DNA from: KK5 sp034043675
GTDB taxonomy: Bacteria; Pseudomonadota; Gammaproteobacteria; Burkholderiales; Burkholderiaceae_C
NCBI RefSeq assembly: GCF_034043675.1
Contig: NZ_JAXCLA010000005.1
Location: 248,001 to 312,000, forward strand
Reading direction: 5' to 3'
DNA length: 64,000 nucleotides
The notes beneath the pieces were generated by a model. That model was not told where the DNA came from. It did not search any database and worked only from the letters and a program-made list of their open reading frames with translations. A program made the position numbers and the translations under genes. The first letter of the stretch is position 1, and the number at the start of each line of letters is the position of its first letter. Of the stretch, positions 26,315 through 34,715 are shown piece by piece.

Positions 26315-26830
26315 TCATAGTCCGAACGTCGTGGATGGGAACGACAAGGTCGATCGTTGCGTCACGGCATCAAAAATTTCCCGGGATCTGAGCGCATCGA
26401 CGGGCAATTCCGATGCCACCCCGCGCCAGGTCTGCGCATCCAGCAGACGCACCGAACGCTGCTGCGCGCCGCCGGCAGCAACCAGGAAGGCCGCGAGCTG
26501 GCTGCGGCCGACCATCGCCTCGGGTTCGTAACTTCGAGCCTCGACGCAATGGTCGAAGGTCGTCCGCCAACGCACGAAGCGTGGCTGCGCGCGGCGCAAG
26601 TCCTCGTACTGCAACGCCAGCAGATGCAGCCGCCGGCCAGGCTGCCGCGCCCAGGCGCTCAGGGCATCCAGCACAGCCGGCTCGGACAGCGGCCAAGCCT
26701 CGAAGCTGGCGTCCAGGCAGAACAGCTCGCGAGCGCCGCTGCCGTCGATCGCACAGGCCTGCAGCAGGGTTTCCCTCAGGGCGTCGACGAATGCGGTACG
26801 CCCTTCGAACACGCCCAGGGTCAGTGCCAT
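26315..26830 (-). CDS. Hypothetical protein paired with the RoxA-like gene
   Basis: A 171-residue protein I do not recognise. It looks soluble and alpha/beta: LTLGVFEGRTAFVDALRETL at the start, Phe-Cys-Leu-Asp-Ala-Ser-Phe, then Arg-Arg-Leu-His-Leu-Leu-Ala-Leu-Gln-Tyr-Glu-Asp-Leu. A central FVRWRTTFDHCVEAR contains a His and Cys, and GRSQLAAFLVAAGG follows. The pattern suggests a phospholipase-D-like or nucleotide-binding-like half domain without its catalytic motif. The ATG directly abuts the stop of the upstream oxygenase gene (TGA-ATG), so it is very likely co-translated with it. Confidence 0.75.
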   Translation of the reverse strand: MALTLGVFEGRTAFVDALRETLLQACAIDGSGARELFCLDASFEAWPLSEPAVLDALSAWARQPGRRLHLLALQYEDLRRAQPRFVRWRTTFDHCVEARSYEPEAMVGRSQLAAFLVAAGGAQQRSVRLLDAQTWRGVASELPVDALRSREIFDAVTQRSTLSFPSTTFGL

Positions 26831-27967
26831 TCAGGCCTCCTTTGCGTCGGGCCAGGCCGGCCGGATCCAGCCGTCTTCCGCCCACTGGTCCAGCACTTCG
26901 CGCGCGCCATCGGACAGCTGCGCGACCTGCTTCGCGCTCAGCGCACGCTCGTCAGCCAGCACATGCATCAGGCGTGCATCGCGCCCGGCCGCGCGGAACG
27001 ATTCGCCGTTGATGAACACATGGGCGTCGTCGTACATCAGGCGGCTGCGGCGATCGAGGATCACGTCCACCCCGTCCGGCAGCGGCTCGCCGGGTTCGAA
27101 CCAGACCTGCGGTTTCGGGTCCGTCAGCGCCTCGCCCAGGGCCCGCTCCAATGCCATCGGTTCCTTCAGCGCGCGCGCCACCGCATCGGCTGCAAAAATT
27201 TGTAAACCGTTGGGAATTTGCCCCGGATGGGCCGTCGCGGGCTGCTTCGGATCGGAATACACCCGATTGGCGTAGGGGCGATCCTCGTCGTCCATCAGGC
27301 GCTGCAGCAGTTCGCGCGCCAGCTCGGCCCGCCAGGGCGCGCGGAAGCCCACCGAGCAGGTCACGCAATCGCCGCCGACGGCCATGCCGTCATGCGCCCA
27401 GCCGGGCGGCAGGTAGAGCATGTCGCCCGCCTCCAGCACGAACTCCTCCGTCGGCTCGAAGTTGGCAATGATCTTCAGCGGCGTGTCCTCGCGCATCACG
27501 GCGTCCTTCTGCGCCCCGATGCGCCAGCGGCGCCGGCCCTGGGCCTGGATCAGGAACACGTCGTAGGAATCGAAGTGCGGGCCAACGCCGCCGCCATCGC
27601 TGGCGTAGGAAACCATCAGGTCGTCCAGCCGCGCCTCCGGCACGAAGCGAAAGCGCGCCAGCAGTTCGTGCGCGGCCGGCAGGTGCAGATCCAGCCCCTG
27701 CACCAGCAAGGTCCAGCCGGGCTTGGAGAACGGCGGCAGCTTGGCCAGCGGCCCGCGCCTCATCGCCCAGCGGCCGTCGAAGGAGGACACGAGGCGCGAT
27801 TCCACGTCCTCGCTGGCGGCCAGCCGCGCCAGCTCGGCGCGCGTGGCGGGCGGCACCAGGCCAGGCAGCGCCTGGCGCACGACCAGCGGCTTCTTCTGCC
27901 AATGGCGGCGCATGAATTGCTCGGCTGTCAGGCCGCCGAGCAGGGCAAGAGGTTCATCGATCTGCAT
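26831..27967 (-). CDS. JmjC-type ribosomal protein hydroxylase-like (RoxA/YcfD family)
   Basis: A 378-residue Fe(II)/2-oxoglutarate oxygenase. Its N-terminal cupin has the RoxA pattern (FMRRHWQKKPLVVRQALPG), the iron motif His-x-Asp in Gly-Pro-His-Phe-Asp-Ser-Tyr-Asp, and the distal His in Pro-Pro-Gly-Trp-Ala-His-Asp-Gly. A dimerisation region and a winged-helix C-terminus follow (ALSAKQVAQLSDGAREVLDQW). E. coli YcfD hydroxylates Arg81 of ribosomal protein L16; the same role is likely but unproven. ATG 27967 gives the family start, and the 60 extra residues possible upstream are Arg-rich non-homologous. It is divergent from the SlyD-like gene across 41 bases and is followed by the hypothetical gene. 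Confidence 0.9.
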   Translation of the reverse strand: MQIDEPLALLGGLTAEQFMRRHWQKKPLVVRQALPGLVPPATRAELARLAASEDVESRLVSSFDGRWAMRRGPLAKLPPFSKPGWTLLVQGLDLHLPAAHELLARFRFVPEARLDDLMVSYASDGGGVGPHFDSYDVFLIQAQGRRRWRIGAQKDAVMREDTPLKIIANFEPTEEFVLEAGDMLYLPPGWAHDGMAVGGDCVTCSVGFRAPWRAELARELLQRLMDDEDRPYANRVYSDPKQPATAHPGQIPNGLQIFAADAVARALKEPMALERALGEALTDPKPQVWFEPGEPLPDGVDVILDRRSRLMYDDAHVFINGESFRAAGRDARLMHVLADERALSAKQVAQLSDGAREVLDQWAEDGWIRPAWPDAKEA

Positions 27968-28008
27968 GGGGCTATTGTCCGTACGGGTCCGTATGAAACA
28001 ATCGAGCG

Positions 28009-28524
28009 ATGCAAATTTCCTCCCCCTGCGTCGTCTCCCTGAGCTGGAGACTGGAAGACGCCCAAGGCCAGCTGATCGACGAACTGGCCGAGCCGCTCGA
28101 GTTCTTCTACGGCGGCGACGATCTGTTCGCCAAGGTCGAGGAGGCACTCGCCGGCCAGGAGGCCGGTTTCGAGACCAGCGTGGCGCTGGAGCCCGAGCAT
28201 GCGTTCGGCGAGTACGACTCGAACCTCGTCTGCTTCGAATCGAAGACGCTGTTCCCGGACGGCGTCGAGCCCGGCATGCAGTTCGAAGGCCTGCCCGAAG
28301 GCGCGGCCACCGAAGACATGCCGATGGCCGTCTACACCGTCACCGAGGTCTACCCGGAGCACGTCGTGCTGGACGGCAACCACCCGCTGGCCGGCGTGGG
28401 ACTGCGCATGCACCTGAAGGTACTGGACGTGCGCGAGGCCACGGCGGAAGAGACCGAGGCCGGCAGCCTCGGCGAGGCCGTGTTCCGCATCGGCGGCGCG
28501 CCGGACGGCGAGACGCTGCACTAA
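28009..28524 (+). CDS. FKBP-type peptidyl-prolyl isomerase (SlyD-like)
   Basis: A 171-residue isomerase that speeds cis-trans isomerisation of X-Pro bonds. The FKBP half has Leu-Glu-Asp-Ala-Gln-Gly, Phe-Phe-Tyr-Gly-Gly-Asp-Asp-Leu, and ALEPEHAFGEYDSNLV, the SlyD-type active site interrupted by the insert-in-flap (chaperone) domain. That insert includes HVVLDGNHPLAG. It lacks the His/Cys-rich nickel tail of E. coli SlyD, ending instead with Ala/Gly and a single His. It stops 6 bases from the convergent hybrid kinase gene. Confidence 0.92.
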   Translation: MQISSPCVVSLSWRLEDAQGQLIDELAEPLEFFYGGDDLFAKVEEALAGQEAGFETSVALEPEHAFGEYDSNLVCFESKTLFPDGVEPGMQFEGLPEGAATEDMPMAVYTVTEVYPEHVVLDGNHPLAGVGLRMHLKVLDVREATAEETEAGSLGEAVFRIGGAPDGETLH

Positions 28525-28530
28525 GGCAAG

Positions 28531-31500
28531 CTAAGGCGAGCGCTCCGTTTCCGGCTGCAGCGCCAGCAGCGCCGCGTCGAAGTCGAAATCACCCAGCGCC
28601 TCGACGACGCGCCGCAGCGCTGCCTTGAGCGCCGGTTCGGTGGCGGCTTCGAGCAGTTCGTCGGCCAGGTCCAGGGCATCCGCATCGCCCTGCCCCAGCA
28701 GTTCGGCCAGGCGGCCGAGCGATTGCTGCATGCGTTCGCGTCCGGCTTCGTCCGGCACCTCGGCGCTGGGCGGCGGCCCGGGCGGCGCGGCCCCTTCGAG
28801 AAGGGCCAGGCCCTCCAGCACCGGATCCAGCGCGTTCATCACCGCGGTCAGCATGATCTGCAGTTCGGTCGGACTCCGGCCGGCCTGGCAGGCCATTTCG
28901 AGGTCTCCCGCCGCGCCTTCGACGGCGATGGCGCCGACGTTGCCGGCCGAGCCCTTCAAGGTGTGGGCCAGGCGCTGCGCCGCCGTCGGGTCGGCGTCCT
29001 GCTGCGCCGCTGCGAACTGCTCGGCAAAGCCGACCATCCCGTCGCGGAATCGGGTCAGCAAACGGCGGTACAGCGCCTCGTTGTTGTTGGTGATCGCCAG
29101 TCCGCGGGCCACGCTGATGCCGGGCAGCAGCGGCGGCAAGGGTCGCGGCAGCGGTGGCAACGGTGATGGTGGCGCCTCCTGCGGCGCCGCGGTGACTACG
29201 GCTGGCCGAACCCAGCGGGCGATCGTCATGAACATCTGGCCGACGTTCAGCGGCTTGGCCACGTGGTCGACCATGCCGGCGGCCAGCGCCTGCTCGCGGT
29301 GGCCGGCCATCGCGTTCGCCGTCATCGCGATCACCGGCAGCGTGCTCCAGGCCGGATTGCGGCGGATCGCCTCGGTGGCCGTGTAGCCGTCCATCACCGG
29401 CATCTGGCAGTCCATCAGCACGCCGTCGAAGCGATCGTCGCGGGCCAGCACGTCCAGCGCCTCCTGGCCGTTCACCGCGCAGACGACCTCGATGCCCGCG
29501 TCGCTCAGGAGGTTGACCGCCAGCTCCATGTTCAGGTCGTTGTCCTCGACCAGCAGCAGCCGGGCTCCGGCCAATTGCGCGCGCGCCTGGTCGTGGGCAT
29601 CGGCCACCTCAGCCGCCCGCGGTGCCACCGGCAGCATCCGACCCAGCACCTCGGCCAGGGCCTCCAGCAGGGTCGACGGCGTCACGGGTTTCGTCAGCAC
29701 GCGCAGATGCCCCATGCCGCCCAGGCGCGCGGCATGGACGGCATCTTCGCGGCCATAGGCGGTGACCATGACGACGCGGGGCTGATGCACCATCTGCTGG
29801 TCGCGCAGCCTGCGCAAGGTCTGCACGCCATCCATCTCCGGCATCTTCCAGTCCAGCAGGACCGCATCGAAAGCCGCCGCGCGGCGATCCGCCTCGGCCA
29901 GCAGTTGCAGCGCCTGTGCACCGTTGCGCGCGGTCTCCGCCCCGAAGCCCACGCTGCGAGCCATCGTGGCGAGGATCTCGCGCGCGACCGCGTTGTCGTC
30001 AACGACGAGCACCGTCGTGCCCTGCAGTTCCTCCGCGCGGAACATGCGCCGCTGCCGCGGCTCGCTCTGCACACCCACGCGGACGTGGAAATGGAAGGTC
30101 GAGCCCCGGCCCGCCTCGCTCTCCACCCAGATGCGCCCGTCCATCAGCTCGACCAGGTTCTTCGAGATGGCGAGGCCCAGGCCCGTGCCGCCGTAGCGGC
30201 GCGTCGTCGACGCATCGGCCTGGCTGAAGGTCTGGAACATCCGGCCGCTCTGCTCCGGCGTCATGCCGATGCCGGTGTCGCGGACCCAGAAGTGCAGTTC
30301 CACGCCCTGCGGCTGCTCGGCCACCAGTTCCACGCCCACCACCACCTCGCCGGCCTCGGTGAACTTGACGGCGTTGTTGCTCAGGTTGATCAGCACCTGG
30401 CCGATCCGCAACGGATCGCCGCGCAAGGCGGTCGGCACGTCCGGCGCCATGTCGAACAGCAGCTCGATGCCCTTGTCGTCCGCCTTCATGCCGATCAGGT
30501 TGGCGAGGTTGTCCATCACGTCCTCGAGACGGAAGTCCACCGTTTCCATCGCCAGCTTGCCGGCCTCGATCTTCGAGAAGTCGAGGATGTCGTTGATGAT
30601 GCCCAGCAGGCTCTCGCCCGAGCGATGCACCTTCTCGATGTAGTTGCGCTGTTTCTTGTCCAGTGAGGTCTGCAGCGCCAGGTAGGACATGCCGATGATC
30701 GCGTTCATCGGCGTGCGGATCTCGTGGCTCATATTGGCCAGGAAGGAACTCTTGGCGCGCGCCGCCTGCTCCGCCTCCTCCTTGGCCGCCCGCAGGTCGC
30801 GCATCAACTGCGAGTTGCGCTCGCTCATGCGTGCGTCCATCACCGTCAGCAGGATGGTGAAGCCCAGCACCACGAAAGCCAGGGCGCTGACCGCGACCGC
30901 CAGGCCCGGTGCCGGCACACCCCAGCGGCTGGCCTCGGTGACGCAGTTGGGCGCGAACTCCGCCGCGGCCATGCCGGTGTAGTGCATGGCGGCCACGGCG
31001 CAGCCCATGACCAGCGCGCCGCCGGCACGCGTCAGCCCCGAGCCGATGTTGTGCGCATGGCGGAAGGCCAGCCACACGCCCGGCACCGACAGACTCACGG
31101 CCACGCCCACCGAGACCAGCACGATGCGCCAGTCGAAGCTGATAGCCGGCGCCACCTCGATCGCCAGCATGCCGCTGTAGTGCATGCCACCGATGCCGCT
31201 GCCCAGCACCAGCGAGCCCAGCAGCACGTGGCCGGCATTCGGGCGCGGGATGCGCCGCAGCATCAGCAGCAGCAGCGCCGAAGCCGCGGTGGCCGGAAGC
31301 ATGGACAGCGCCGTCCACGGCGCGTTGTAGCTCAGCTCGATCGGCAGGTGCAGGGCCAGCATGCCGACGAAGTGCATCGCCCAGATGCCGAAGCCCATGG
31401 CCAGCGCACCGCCGGCCAGCCAGGCCTTCCAGGCCTTGCCCTCGCTATAGGTCAGCCGGCCGGCCAGCCCCAAGGTGGCGTACGCCGCCACCACGGCCAT

Positions 31501-31545
31501 CGCGACCGACAAGAGGACCAGCCAGGCGCTGTAGCTGGCGGGCAC
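28531..31545 (-). CDS. MHYT-domain hybrid sensor histidine kinase with two receivers and an HPt domain
   Basis: A 1004-residue inner-membrane signalling protein. The N-terminal MHYT sensor has seven transmembrane helices and three Met-His motifs (MHFVGM, MHYSGM, MHYTGM), thought to bind copper and sense oxygen, CO or NO. A short coiled coil leads to the HisKA dimerisation helix with His274 in His-Glu-Ile-Arg-Thr-Pro. The HATPase domain has its N and G boxes. Receiver 1 has Asp565, receiver 2 Asp712, and the HPt domain His861 in His-Thr-Leu-Lys-Gly-Ser. The start is a GTG at 31545, one base past the stop of the upstream HD-GYP regulator and behind AGGGGGG. The full phosphorelay is within one protein; the output is probably the paired HD-GYP protein. 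Confidence 0.94.
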   Translation of the reverse strand: MPASYSAWLVLLSVAMAVVAAYATLGLAGRLTYSEGKAWKAWLAGGALAMGFGIWAMHFVGMLALHLPIELSYNAPWTALSMLPATAASALLLLMLRRIPRPNAGHVLLGSLVLGSGIGGMHYSGMLAIEVAPAISFDWRIVLVSVGVAVSLSVPGVWLAFRHAHNIGSGLTRAGGALVMGCAVAAMHYTGMAAAEFAPNCVTEASRWGVPAPGLAVAVSALAFVVLGFTILLTVMDARMSERNSQLMRDLRAAKEEAEQAARAKSSFLANMSHEIRTPMNAIIGMSYLALQTSLDKKQRNYIEKVHRSGESLLGIINDILDFSKIEAGKLAMETVDFRLEDVMDNLANLIGMKADDKGIELLFDMAPDVPTALRGDPLRIGQVLINLSNNAVKFTEAGEVVVGVELVAEQPQGVELHFWVRDTGIGMTPEQSGRMFQTFSQADASTTRRYGGTGLGLAISKNLVELMDGRIWVESEAGRGSTFHFHVRVGVQSEPRQRRMFRAEELQGTTVLVVDDNAVAREILATMARSVGFGAETARNGAQALQLLAEADRRAAAFDAVLLDWKMPEMDGVQTLRRLRDQQMVHQPRVVMVTAYGREDAVHAARLGGMGHLRVLTKPVTPSTLLEALAEVLGRMLPVAPRAAEVADAHDQARAQLAGARLLLVEDNDLNMELAVNLLSDAGIEVVCAVNGQEALDVLARDDRFDGVLMDCQMPVMDGYTATEAIRRNPAWSTLPVIAMTANAMAGHREQALAAGMVDHVAKPLNVGQMFMTIARWVRPAVVTAAPQEAPPSPLPPLPRPLPPLLPGISVARGLAITNNNEALYRRLLTRFRDGMVGFAEQFAAAQQDADPTAAQRLAHTLKGSAGNVGAIAVEGAAGDLEMACQAGRSPTELQIMLTAVMNALDPVLEGLALLEGAAPPGPPPSAEVPDEAGRERMQQSLGRLAELLGQGDADALDLADELLEAATEPALKAALRRVVEALGDFDFDAALLALQPETERSP

Positions 31546-31546
31546 C

Positions 31547-32704
31547 TCAGCGCCCCCCTACAGGCGCGACGACGGCCAGCGTCGACACCACTTCCTCATG
31601 GTCATCCGCGTAGCGCAGCGAGATGGCGCGGAATTGCTCGGCCACCGCCAGGAAGGCATCGACGACGTCCGGGTCGAAATGCTCGCCCCGCCCCTCGTCG
31701 ATGACCTGGGCCGCCTGGGCGTGCGTCATGCCCGCCTTGTAGACGCGGCGGCTGATCAGCGCGTCGTAGACGTCGGCCACGGCCATCAGCCGCGCCGACA
31801 CCGGGATCGCATCGCCGACCAGGCCCTCCGGGTAGCCGCTGCCGTCCCACTTCTCCTGGTGGCTGTAGGCGATCTCCTTGGCCACCGTCAGGAATTCGAC
31901 CTCCAGCCCCAGCCGGTCCTCGGCCTGCTGGACGGCGTCGCGCCCGAGCCGGCAGTGCGTCTTCATGATCTCGAACTCGTGCGGCTCGAAGCGGCCCGGC
32001 TTCAGCAGGATGCCGTCCGGGATGCCGACCTTGCCGATGTCGTGCAGCGGCGCCGATTTGAACAAGGTGGCGATGAAGCGCTCGGTCAGCACGTCGACAA
32101 AGCGCGGATGGGTCTTCAGCTGCTCGGCCAGCACCTTCACGTAGTGCTGGGTGCGGCGAATGTGGTTGCCGGTCTCGTTGTCTCGCGTCTCGGCCAGCGA
32201 CGCCATCGCGAGGATCGTCACGTCCTGGATCGCCGCCAGCTCGCGCGTGCGGCGCGCCACCTCGGCCTCCAGGAAGGCGTTCTGGTCGCGCAGGAAGTCA
32301 GCCGCTTCCTTGAGCTTCAGGTGCGTCGCCACGCGCGCCAGCACGATCGGTGGATTGACCGGCTTGGTGATGAAGTCCACCGCGCCCAGTTCCAGGCCGG
32401 CCTTCTCGTCCTCGGTGGCGCTCATCGCGGTCAGGAAGATCACCGGAATGTCGCGCGTCAGCGGGTCGGCCTTGAGCCGTGCGCAGACCTCGGTGCCGGC
32501 CATGCCGGGCATCATGATGTCGAGGAGGATCAGGTCGGGGCGGTTCCCGGGGTCGCTGGCCAGGCGCAAGGCCTTCTCGCCGCCGTTGGCGATCCGCACG
32601 CGGTAGTGGTCCTTCAGCAGGCCCGCCACCAGCGCAAGATTGTCCGGCGTGTCGTCGACAACCAGCACTGTCTGCCGACGCCTGGTCTCCAGGTCCTCAG
32701 TCAT
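31547..32704 (-). CDS. Response regulator with HD-GYP phosphodiesterase domain
   Basis: A 385-residue protein: an N-terminal receiver (phospho-acceptor Asp62 in Leu-Leu-Asp-Ile-Met-Met-Pro-Gly), a helical linker, and an HD-GYP domain. The HD-GYP domain has the His221-Asp222 pair in Leu-His-Asp-Ile-Gly-Lys and a Gly-Tyr-Pro in Asp-Gly-Ser-Gly-Tyr-Pro-Glu. HD-GYP enzymes hydrolyse cyclic di-GMP to pGpG or GMP, lowering c-di-GMP and favouring motility over biofilm. All catalytic residues look intact, so it is probably active. ATG 32704 has GGGGGAG upstream. It is first in a two-gene unit with the MHYT hybrid kinase, its likely phosphodonor. Confidence 0.94.
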   Translation of the reverse strand: MTEDLETRRRQTVLVVDDTPDNLALVAGLLKDHYRVRIANGGEKALRLASDPGNRPDLILLDIMMPGMAGTEVCARLKADPLTRDIPVIFLTAMSATEDEKAGLELGAVDFITKPVNPPIVLARVATHLKLKEAADFLRDQNAFLEAEVARRTRELAAIQDVTILAMASLAETRDNETGNHIRRTQHYVKVLAEQLKTHPRFVDVLTERFIATLFKSAPLHDIGKVGIPDGILLKPGRFEPHEFEIMKTHCRLGRDAVQQAEDRLGLEVEFLTVAKEIAYSHQEKWDGSGYPEGLVGDAIPVSARLMAVADVYDALISRRVYKAGMTHAQAAQVIDEGRGEHFDPDVVDAFLAVAEQFRAISLRYADDHEEVVSTLAVVAPVGGR

Positions 32705-32808
32705 GCCGCAGCTCCCCCGTTCGTCCAGCGTAACCCAATGGCGGGATGGCAGCAACAAACTTGGGGCTTGACCACAAGCCCCGATGGCAAACTAGAGATC
32801 GACGGGGG

Positions 32809-33264
32809 TCAGTGCTTGCCTGTCGAGCCGAAGCCGCCGGCACCGCGTGCCGAGGCGTCGAACTCCTCGACGCGCCGGAACGCTGCCTGCACCACCGGCA
32901 CCAGCACCAGTTGCGCGATGCGCTCCATCGGCTGGATCGTGAAGGCCGTCTGGCCGCGATTCCAGCAGCTCACCATCAGTTGGCCCTGGTAGTCGCTGTC
33001 GATCAAGCCGACCAGGTTGCCCAGCACGATGCCGTGCTTGTGGCCGAGGCCCGAGCGCGGAAGGATGATCGCGGCCAGGCCCGGGTCGGCGATGTGGATC
33101 GCCAGGCCCGTCGGGATCAGCGTGGTCTGGCCGGGCTCCAGCACGATGGCTTCGTCCAGGCAGGCGCGCAGGTCCAGGCCGGCGCTGCCCGGGGTGGCGT
33201 AGGCGGGGAGTTGCTCGGCCATGCGGGCATCGAGCACTTTGAGGTCAACGGTCGTGGTCGTCAT
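32809..33264 (-). CDS. dut: dUTP diphosphatase
   Basis: The 151-residue trimeric dUTPase converts dUTP to dUMP and pyrophosphate, keeping uracil out of DNA. All five family motifs appear: Gly-Ser-Ala-Gly-Leu-Asp-Leu-Arg-Ala, Pro-Arg-Ser-Gly-Leu-Gly, Gly-Leu-Ile-Asp-Ser-Asp-Tyr-Gln-Gly, Glu-Arg-Ile-Ala-Gln-Leu-Val, and the C-terminal Arg-Gly-Ala-Gly-Gly-Phe-Gly-Ser-Thr-Gly. Its ATG overlaps the coaBC stop by 4 bases; coaBC-dut is a widespread pairing in proteobacteria. Confidence 0.97.
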   Translation of the reverse strand: MTTTTVDLKVLDARMAEQLPAYATPGSAGLDLRACLDEAIVLEPGQTTLIPTGLAIHIADPGLAAIILPRSGLGHKHGIVLGNLVGLIDSDYQGQLMVSCWNRGQTAFTIQPMERIAQLVLVPVVQAAFRRVEEFDASARGAGGFGSTGKH

Positions 33265-34466
33265 GGGGTAGCGAGGCGCGTGGCGATCTCCGCGATCAGC
33301 TCGCGCGCCAAGGTCAGTTTGTCGTTGCGGGGAAGTTCACGCTCGCCGGCGGCATCCACCAGCAGCAGCGCGTTGTCATCGCGGCCGAAGGTGGCTGCGC
33401 CGATATTGCCGACGATCAGGTCCACCTTCTTGCGTTCCAGCTTCTGGCGGGCGTGCCGGGCGAGATCCTGGCTCTCGGCCGCGAAGCCGACGCAGAAGGG
33501 CCGCGAGCCCAGCTTCGCGACGCCGGCCAGGATGTCCGGGTTCTCAGTCAGCGCGAAGCTCGGCGGGCCAGCGTCACCCGGCTGCTTCTTGATCTTGTGC
33601 TCGGCCAAGGTCGCCGGCCGCCAGTCGGCCACCGCGGCAGTGGCGACGAACACGTCCTGCTGCGCCGCGCGCGGCAGCACCGCGTCGAACATCTGCTGCG
33701 CGGTCTGCACGTCGATGCGGCGCACGCCGCGCGGCGTCGGCAGGTGCACCGGGCCGGCCACCAAGGTCACCTCGGCGCCCGCCTCGGCCGCCGCACGCGC
33801 GAGCGCGAAGCCCATCTTGCCGCTGGACAGATTGGTCAGGCCGCGCACCGGGTCGATCGGCTCGAAGGTCGGGCCGGCGGTGATCAGGAGCTTTTTGCCG
33901 GCCAGGCGCTTGGGCTGGAAGAAGGCGATCAGCTCGTCGCGGATCTCGGCGGCCTCGAGCATGCGGCCGTCGCCGGTCTCGCCGCAGGCCTGGTCGCCGT
34001 TGCCGACCGCCAGCACATGCGCGCCGTCGGCCGCGATCTGGCGCAGGTTGCGCTGCGTCGCGGGGTGCGCCCACATCTCGCGGTTCATCGCTGGCGCCAC
34101 CAGCAGCGGGCAGCGCTCCATCGGCCGCGCCAGCGCGGTGAGGCTCAGCAGGTCGTCGGTGCGCCCCTGCGCCAGCTTGGCGATCAGGTCGGCGCTGGCC
34201 GGCGCGATCAGCATCGCATCGGCCTCGCGGCTCATGTTGATGTGAGCCATGTTGTTGAACTCGGCCGCATCCCACTGGCTCGTGCGCACCGGCCGGTTCG
34301 ACAGCGCCTGCATCGTCACCGGCGTGATGAACTGCGTCGCCGCCTCGCTCATCACCACCTGCACCGTGGCACCATCCTTGATCAGCAGCCGCACCAGCTC
34401 CGCGGCCTTGTAGCAGGCGATGCCGCCGGAGAGGCCCAGGAGGATGTGTTTGCCTTGGAGTTGCAT
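33261..34466 (-). CDS. coaBC: Bifunctional phosphopantothenoylcysteine decarboxylase/phosphopantothenate-cysteine ligase
   Basis: A 401-residue two-domain enzyme making 4'-phosphopantetheine for coenzyme A. The N-terminal CoaC flavoprotein shows Gly-Gly-Ile-Ala-Cys-Tyr-Lys-Ala, the catalytic His in Asn-Met-Ala-His-Ile-Asn, and the substrate clamp Pro-Ala-Met-Asn-Arg-Glu-Met-Trp. The C-terminal CoaB ligase has Thr-Ala-Gly-Pro-Thr-Phe-Glu-Pro-Ile-Asp-Pro-Val-Arg and the dimer motif near Ser-Ser-Gly-Lys-Met-Gly. It is first in a unit with dut and divergent from the Ig/Asp-box lipoprotein gene across 249 bases. Confidence 0.96.
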   Translation of the reverse strand: MQLQGKHILLGLSGGIACYKAAELVRLLIKDGATVQVVMSEAATQFITPVTMQALSNRPVRTSQWDAAEFNNMAHINMSREADAMLIAPASADLIAKLAQGRTDDLLSLTALARPMERCPLLVAPAMNREMWAHPATQRNLRQIAADGAHVLAVGNGDQACGETGDGRMLEAAEIRDELIAFFQPKRLAGKKLLITAGPTFEPIDPVRGLTNLSSGKMGFALARAAAEAGAEVTLVAGPVHLPTPRGVRRIDVQTAQQMFDAVLPRAAQQDVFVATAAVADWRPATLAEHKIKKQPGDAGPPSFALTENPDILAGVAKLGSRPFCVGFAAESQDLARHARQKLERKKVDLIVGNIGAATFGRDDNALLLVDAAGERELPRNDKLTLARELIAEIATRLATP

Positions 34467-34715
34467 AGGACATGACTGTACCTGGGCCTGCGTCCCGACG
34501 CGCCGCAGGCTGACTCATACTCGCCTCGTTGTTGGTACTCCCTAAGGGCCGCTAGCGTCTGTGCAGCCGTCGATACGTTGGCTCGGGGAAGCCCCGATGG
34601 GATATGCAAGGCCGCCTCCTAGAATCCGCGCGACACAGCAGACAGCCAGCAGCAAGACTTCAAGATGCGAGATGAGCGCGCGCGGGGTCAGTACTGCGGC
34701 GCTAAGGGAGTCTCG
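34467..34715. other. Divergent intergenic region, no gene seen
   Basis: This 249-base spacer separates divergent coaBC and the large lipoprotein gene. It holds a short hairpin TCGGGG/CCCCGA (34583-34597), a possible plus-strand -10 box TAGAAT at 34620-34625, and the strong Shine-Dalgarno AAGGGAG at 34704-34710 that sets the lipoprotein start. No RNA gene is apparent. Confidence 0.55.
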
